NCBI GenBank assembly: GCA_964019155.1
Contig: OZ025245.1
Span: 18,321,447-18,385,446 of the forward strand
DNA: 64,000 nucleotides
Reading direction: 5' to 3'
Source of the DNA: Osedax fenrisi
Taxonomy: Eukaryota > Annelida > Polychaeta > Sabellida > Siboglinidae
Shown: positions 58,260-64,000 of the stretch, one piece after another
Position numbering within the stretch: position 1 is the first letter of the stretch
How the letters are laid out: every line of letters starts with the position of its first letter
Translations under genes and position numbers: made by a program
The notes under the pieces: model-generated
Told to the model about the DNA's origin: nothing
What the model saw: the letters and a program-made list of their open reading frames with translations, nothing else
Database searches by the model: none

Positions 58260-58756
58260 AAATGTTATATAAGATGGTATACAACTATATATATATTTTA
58301 ATAATATATATCAACTATACAATAGTAATATATAATATATATTTCAATAATTTATTAAATATTTATTTAAATTATATATATTTCATAAGTTTAGATATAA
58401 TTATAAGGATTTATGTATTATATAATAATATAGTATTTGTTATATTAGTTAAAAATATTAAATTAATAAATATAATGTATGTAGTATTTATGTATTAGTG
58501 TATTTAAAGAAATATATAATACTACTATTTATACATTGAATTTAGCTATATCCCACAATTAGATTTGTTACAATTGATTTTATTTGTACATATTTAAATA
58601 TAGGTGGCGATATATGTCTACCCTTACGACAAACTAAAACACACGGAATTGATGTGAACACTTACAAATCTGTTACTTCAAATTTGCTGTGAATGAATCA
58701 TTTGAAGTTGCAGTTACACGTACGTTTTTTAAAACGGAATTGATGTGAACACCCTA
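57762..58756. mobile_element. 995-bp TIR element, TTA target duplication, Harbinger-like
   Basis: TAGGGTGTTCACATCAATTC, then GTTTTAAAAAA.CGTACGTG, AACTGCAACT(C/T)CAAATGAT and GCAAATTTGAAGT at the left are mirrored at the right: TIRs of about 85 bp, nearly identical. TTA flanks both sides (57759-57761, 58757-58759), as in PIF/Harbinger, although a TA duplication reads equally well. Interior is AT-rich with three copies of TTGATATATATATAAAGTA and no transposase. A second internal GGAATTGATGTGAACAC near 58644 suggests an extra terminal copy. Confidence 0.85.
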
Positions 58757-58772
58757 TTACACATGTCACGTG

Positions 58773-59162
58773 GTAATACTGGGATTTAAATGAACGCGTC
58801 ACGTGACAAAAGTTAAAGTTAACGATATTACGTAATACAACAATTAATCCATCAACTACTACCACTGATTAGAAGAGACATATCTACGTTCACATCGCTC
58901 ATTGTAACGTAACCTAATACTATTGTTATGCAATAAGATGCATATATAAACGTGCGTACAATAGTATTATATTACATAACAATGAGCGATATGAGAGGGA
59001 TCCTTACACCTCTGATTATGGTAAACAATTGATATCTCAATTGTTTGATTATTTAACATCGCGGTTAACCTTTTATTTTATTCACGTGTGTTTCATGGTT
59101 TTAAATATTAATTTGATTCCAACCAGTACAATACACACACACACGCGCGTAACCTTTATTAC
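58773..59162 (-). repeat. Right arm of a long inverted repeat
   Basis: Reverse complement of 52925-53350 with roughly 10-15 percent differences. It begins 14 bp after the Harbinger-like element. It lacks the small duplication seen in the left arm. Confidence 0.9.
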
Positions 59163-59287
59163 ATACTCACCTGTACATTAAACCCCTACAAGCACCCCAC
59201 AATACACTTCCATACTAACAACTTGTACATTACCTAAGAACACTGCGATCTAAAATCGAATCATCATTTATAAATACTCATCAATAC

Positions 59288-59450
59288 GTAGTGGCGATTT
59301 TGTATGTAGAGTGGGGGACCAACCAATCAAAATACATTTTGTAGTACAAGTGGGGGGGGGGGGTGGCAATACATAGGAGGTACCCCTAGATTTTAAAGTG
59401 GGGGGGGGGGGCATATCCCCCCGTTCCCCATTATTGCAGCGCTCATATCA
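59288..59450. mobile_element. Possible hAT-type MITE remnant with G/C tracts
   Basis: TAGTGGCGATTTTGTATG then AGAGTGGGGGACC on the left; long G runs at 59350-59361 and 59400-59411; CATATCCCCCCGTTCCCC then GCAGCGCTCA on the right. TAGTGGCG...CAGCGCT with adjoining G/C tracts resembles hAT ends such as those at 60434 and 62697. TIRs are imperfect. Confidence 0.35.
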
Positions 59451-60425
59451 ACTCGCCAAACAATTCCCATACTAATAACCAAACTGTGTCAAACTCTCTG
59501 ATTCTAACTTACAGATATGTAATCGATGATTCACTTATTACATATACTATTCCACTATGTAGCTGAACACTATATGCTAACGATAATATATGCGCAGTAA
59601 CTATTCCAATAATAATGTGTTAAATAATAATTATAATTATAATTTAGAAACCTAGCCTTAACGTATCAGCATAATATAATTACTAACCAATATCTCAATT
59701 ACCCAGGGTAATGTAACCTCTATATTTGCTACCATCATATATATATATATATATATAGAATAAAAGATAAAACTCTAAACTGGTTTTCTAATTTTATTAA
59801 TTAATTATTTTGAAATAGACATTATTGTTATAAACATTAAAGATAACGTGCCTCTAACTCTTATATCATATACTATGTGATCGATACAATCCCCCATTAT
59901 ATTATCTATATATCGCATTCCATTAGAATCACGTGATTGTATATTATAATAAACATTTTATTACTGTAATTATAACAAAAAAATTAATAATTTATAATGC
60001 TAATTTATATTATATTGTTATCTATATTATGGCTAGAAGTAATCTATATATCAGTTTTATGTAAGCGAACATATAATTTCGTGTATATAATAGATCTATA
60101 ATATATTATACTTATATATCACGGAACGTTACCAATAATCAATTCGTTGAACAAAATACACCCTTACATCACGATATCAACACTATTCATTGTACATTTA
60201 TCGAGAAATTAAAAAAATTCGTATCGAACGAAATTGTTTCGCACGTGATTATTTCTGTTCGAATTATATTTTACTTAATATCTTTATTCGTAGCTATATT
60301 TATATCAATATAATATATATATAGCATATATTATATATTATATATATATATATAGTGTGTATACACACGTATACATACATATAAAATAACAATAAAAATA
60401 ACACATACAAACACACATACATATA
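59451..60425. other. AT-rich spacer, no gene seen
   Basis: TA tract at 59738-59757. No coding or transposon signal. Confidence 0.5.
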
Positions 60426-60433
60426 CATATACA

Positions 60434-62697
60434 TAGGGGCGTCGGAAGGGGGGGGCGGGGGATATCGGACCCCCCCATTCAAAAATATGGGGTGGGCGAA
60501 GTATGTTTTGCCCCCCCCATGAAATATGTATTAATACATTTTATATATATTAAATGTAGTATATTGTCTTTGTTAATACAATTTTTTTTCTAAAGAATGT
60601 TACCAAACATATGGGGGGGGGCTAAGTATTGTTTGCCCCCCCCATCCATGCAATATGGTAATATTCATGAGAATAATCTCTGAGAGATACTTGTTATCTG
60701 GTGATATTAAGAATGAAATTATTCAACTTATTTGATTGAAAGATATTAATGGGACTTTCTCAATTCAATGTGATGGAATTCAAGATATATTGTTCATTAT
60801 TTGACATAAAAACTAGAAATTAAAGAAATATGCATAGGAATATGCAATATGACTGAGGATACAACTTAGAAAATATAGCAAATTTAATGTTATCTGAACT
60901 TTAATATCTTAACTTGCCTATTTCTAAATTAAGAGGACAGTCATATGACGATGAAGCTAATATGTCTGGTCAATATAATGTTGTAAATACTGTAATAATG
61001 AATAGACATCCTTTACATTTTGATACACAATGTGGAGCTCATCGCATAAACTTAATAGCATAATAATTAGATAATAATATAAATATAAGAAAAGCCTTGA
61101 AAGTGGTTTATGATTTGGGATTATTATATGAACAAACTATCAAATTACGGATTGTATATAATACTAATAATAACAAAGAAAATACATTGAAACCATTATG
61201 CCCAATAAGATGGACTGGAAAATCATGTATTAAAAACACATTAGATCAATATAGTGGTATAAATGATGCACTGAAATAATATAAAAAATTAGATTATATT
61301 ACCAATGACCACAAATATATTGCAAATTTATTATTAAAAAATATGAATAAGTACAATATTTATTATATGAATATTTCAAGTTTGATATTTGAAAGCTTGG
61401 ATATGAAGGTGAAAGCTTTCATGATACCAACAAATACTATTGAAGGTAACATTTATAAAAATATACTTGAAAGCATATATTATTATAATTATATATAATC
61501 ATAATAATACTCAATAATAAATAAACCTAAAGGATTATATAATAGTAAAGATGATTCTAATTAAATTGAATAATGATAGACATAATTTGCACAGATTTAT
61601 TGAAGATATAGAAACAAAAGTATTTTATATTTTATATATACAAGTTTTTATATTGATTCAAGGTTAATATCCTACTTTTATAAAAATATTATATAAAATA
61701 CAAAATAGCTTATAATAAATGTTTATTATAAAATATTATAATAATTTATTTTTATTTTAAATATATCTAATTTAATTTTATAATTATATCTAATTCAGAG
61801 AATAATAATAAGACATATAATATAAATTATTATAAATATTTATGAGATGAATAGTAATACAAATTCGAAAGATATACATCTTATCTAGATAACATAATAC
61901 AACATTATTAATGTTATGTTAATATAAGAATGTGATTAGATATGATAAATTAATATGTTAATATACTTTATCATTAATATTTACAGAATAAAATATACTG
62001 AGTTGTTCGATTCCATAATGATGAAAATTAAAACCAAATGTTATACCAAGGAAACTTCATTTATAGATTCTTATAAATTAAAGGAATCATTATTACAAAT
62101 AATATAATTTATGAAAAAAAAGGTTGTTTTTTTAGATAAATCTTATTAATCCTATTAATTGTCTACACTAAACATTAATAAAAAATGTATGAAGAATTAA
62201 TGATTGAAAGATCGAATTTACATATGTTCAAATCAATTAATAAGTTCAATACATCTGACGAGGATAAACATATATATGATGGAAAAATCTCCTAAAATTC
62301 AAAAAATATTTTCCGGCATAATATATTTGATTACACTTTTATTGGTTTGCCCTCAAGTTCTGTGTCATGTTAGGGTGGATTTAGTAAGCTACGAATAATA
62401 AAGACGTTGTTACGGTCTACTATGCTAGATAGTAGATTAAATGAATTAGTATTGGCAAATATCAATCAAAAAATAATTCACACAATTGATATGGATATAT
62501 TTATAAATAAAAATCTATATTTATATAATAATAAATTATTTAATGTTTATTATTTATTTTCTAATATATTCCTACTTAATACGATATTAATAAGATATAA
62601 TTAGTAATTATATTAGTAATACATAATAGGATATAGAATATAAAATATAAATAAATAGCCCCCCCCCCCCATACAAAATATCGTTCCGACGCCCCTA
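60434..62697 (+). mobile_element. hAT transposon, inactive, with TIRs and 8-bp target duplication
   Basis: TIRs TAGGGGCGTCGGAA and the inverted TTCCGACGCCCCTA; target duplication CATATACA at 60426-60433 and 62698-62705, exact, though the target is TA/CA-rich. G and C tracts (GGGGGGGCGGGGG, CCCCCCCATTC, GGTGGGCGAAGTATG) fill the left subterminal region, with a second near-copy at 60614-60650 (GGGGGGGGCTAAGTATTG). It encloses a broken transposase of the ZMYM1-like/DUF4371 hAT type. 2264 bp, shorter than typical autonomous hATs of this kind. Confidence 0.88.
60690..62520 (+). pseudogene. hAT transposase pseudogene (ZMYM1-like)
   Basis: Readable blocks in order: GTFSIQCDGIQDILFII (about 60752), the region usually holding the first catalytic Asp; LRGQSYDDEANMSGQYN (60929-60982, typical RGQ.YD.A.NMSG); FDTQCGAHRINLIA (about 61020-61060, usual CAAH.LNL); LKPLCPIRWTGKSCI (about 61185-61230, usual LC.TRW..R); then a weak linker; and near 62345-62500 the C-terminal dimerisation block GLPSSSVSC, FSKLRIIKTLLRSTM, DSRLNELVLANIN. 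Frameshifts and stops interrupt between every block, and the AT-rich middle (61450-62000) is unrecognisable. It once encoded the DNA cut-and-paste enzyme for the flanking TIRs. The zinc-finger N-terminus is not visible. Confidence 0.82.
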
Positions 62698-62705
62698 CAT
62701 ATACA

Positions 62706-63014
62706 CATATGCACTCATATACACATGTGATTATCTCACACTTAAACGCATATTCTCTCGCATAACCTAGCATAAACTAGCGTACACATATAACAACAGA
62801 TACCCATATATATATAGATTCGTATATGTACACACGCGCATACGAATGCATGTATACACGCGTGCATGTACACACCGAAGTCAATATATGTATATACTGA
62901 ATAACTATATGTATATATCCAATAAATAGTAATATATTTGATTATCTCGTAGCGTGCAGATGTTACTTCGTGTCATTATTATATATCGATATACGCGACT
63001 TCATTCGGCATATA
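62706..63014. other. Spacer, CA and TA-rich
   Basis: CACACGCGCATACG and CATGTATACACGCGTGCATG blocks. No gene. Confidence 0.5.
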
Positions 63015-63017
63015 TAC

Positions 63018-63083
<66 letters not shown>
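63018..63083. repeat. (TA)n microsatellite
   Basis: About 65 bp of TA with one TTTA interruption. Confidence 0.93.
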
Positions 63084-63140
63084 GTACATATAAGAATACG
63101 TACAAGCATATGTATACATACGAAAATGTATACATTATGC

Positions 63141-63394
<254 letters not shown>

Positions 63395-64000
63395 TTATTA
63401 ATACATTTATTGAAAATACAATGACGGATAAAAAATATATATTTATATGTAATATATACATTTGTATGATACGTTCGAGCACCGCTCGCGTGCGCTTCCT
63501 ATACTAAATGTGTATTGGTGTCAGCGTGTGTGTGTGTATGTGTGTGAATGTGAGTGTGAGTGAATGTGTGTGTATGTGTGTATCGGTGTATGTATGTGTT
63601 CGAGTGTATATATAGTTAGCACGTGATCTCTACCTCGTTATATCTGAATACTACTTATGTCGCTTACCTCATTTAGGTCTCCTCTATTTGTCACGTATTA
63701 TCTCGTATTATCACGCACGATCGCTAGTTACGTATGTCCTTATCGTGTCCAACGTATGTCCTCGTATCAGCACAACAATATACATGCTTCGATATATTTA
63801 TAGTATTATTATATACGATATATAGTATAGTGTACACATAATATGCATTGCATATACTATATTTCTATCGATTATAAGTATATAATGATAACATATAATT
63901 TCCTATCCGTATGATAATTTAGTTTCAGTTATAATCTATCATCGTTACTAATGAATGAATCATAATTACGCAGGCATTCTATACTAATTATAAATAAGTA
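63395..64000. other. Spacer with GT-rich block, no gene seen
   Basis: GTGTGTGTATGTGTG..TGAATGTGAG repeats at 63520-63605. GCACGTGATCTC near 63619. Remainder AT-rich without coding evidence. Confidence 0.5.

Noticed and set aside
61097..61279. Stand-alone 60-residue gene
   Set aside because: LCPIRWTGKS identifies it as one block of the broken hAT transposase, with related blocks upstream and downstream in other frames.

Overview
This is repeat-dominated nuclear DNA from a eukaryote, most likely a marine invertebrate (sponge, cnidarian, tunicate or similar; the phylum cannot be fixed from sequence alone). Reasons: very high AT content, long TA/ATT/CTA microsatellites, non-LTR retrotransposons with apurinic endonuclease plus reverse transcriptase, tRNA-derived SINEs, hAT and MITE-type DNA transposons, and no prokaryotic gene organisation. 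No intact cellular protein gene is convincing. The best cellular-gene candidate is a TATA box followed by a mini-exon ATG-TTC-TG with a consensus GTAAGT donor near 13.0 kb, possibly joined to a cysteine-rich terminal exon at 22.78 kb.

Layout. 0-5 kb: three different satellite arrays around a LINE tail that is split by a 445-bp snapback palindrome. 5-7 kb: decayed LINE on the minus strand carrying a CCCAG-ended MITE. 7-13 kb: AT-rich spacer with microsatellites, including about 350 bp of (ATT)n. 12.6-13.0 kb: CpG-rich putative promoter. 13-19 kb: two TIR MITEs, a SINE fragment, a CA minisatellite and a roughly 100-bp tandem array. 19.5-21.5 kb: minus-strand LINE pseudogene. 21.5-22.5 kb: about 720 bp of (CTA)n. 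23.9-30.3 kb: the most complete retrotransposon, a two-ORF LINE split by a second, oppositely oriented LINE. 31.4-33.45 kb: about 2 kb of a 50-bp satellite. 36.2-38.4 kb: L2/CR1-like LINE. 39-41 kb: SINE, then a GC-richer stretch with clustered CACGTG and ACGTAA motifs. 42-46 kb: second SINE family (two copies) and a short non-autonomous hAT-like element with a perfect 8-bp target duplication. 47.5-48.8 kb: a longer relative of that element. 49-52 kb: SINE, LINE ends, Helitron-like end, E-box minisatellite. 52.9-59.2 kb: a pair of about 0.4-kb inverted repeats 5.4 kb apart, enclosing a SINE split by the snapback MITE, a LINE tail, a 21-bp/231-bp higher-order repeat of telomere-like sequence and a 995-bp TIR element. 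60.4-62.7 kb: a complete-ended but dead hAT transposon with 8-bp target duplication. 63-64 kb: (AAT)n and spacer.

The elements do not work together as a pathway. Their relations are historical: nested insertions (MITE in LINE, MITE in SINE, LINE in LINE) give a relative order of events, and several element tails abut (TA)n tracts. Long open frames over the microsatellites and the 21-bp array (poly-Ile, poly-Val, poly-Asn, LTPTLLY-type repeats) are by-products of triplet periodicity, not genes.
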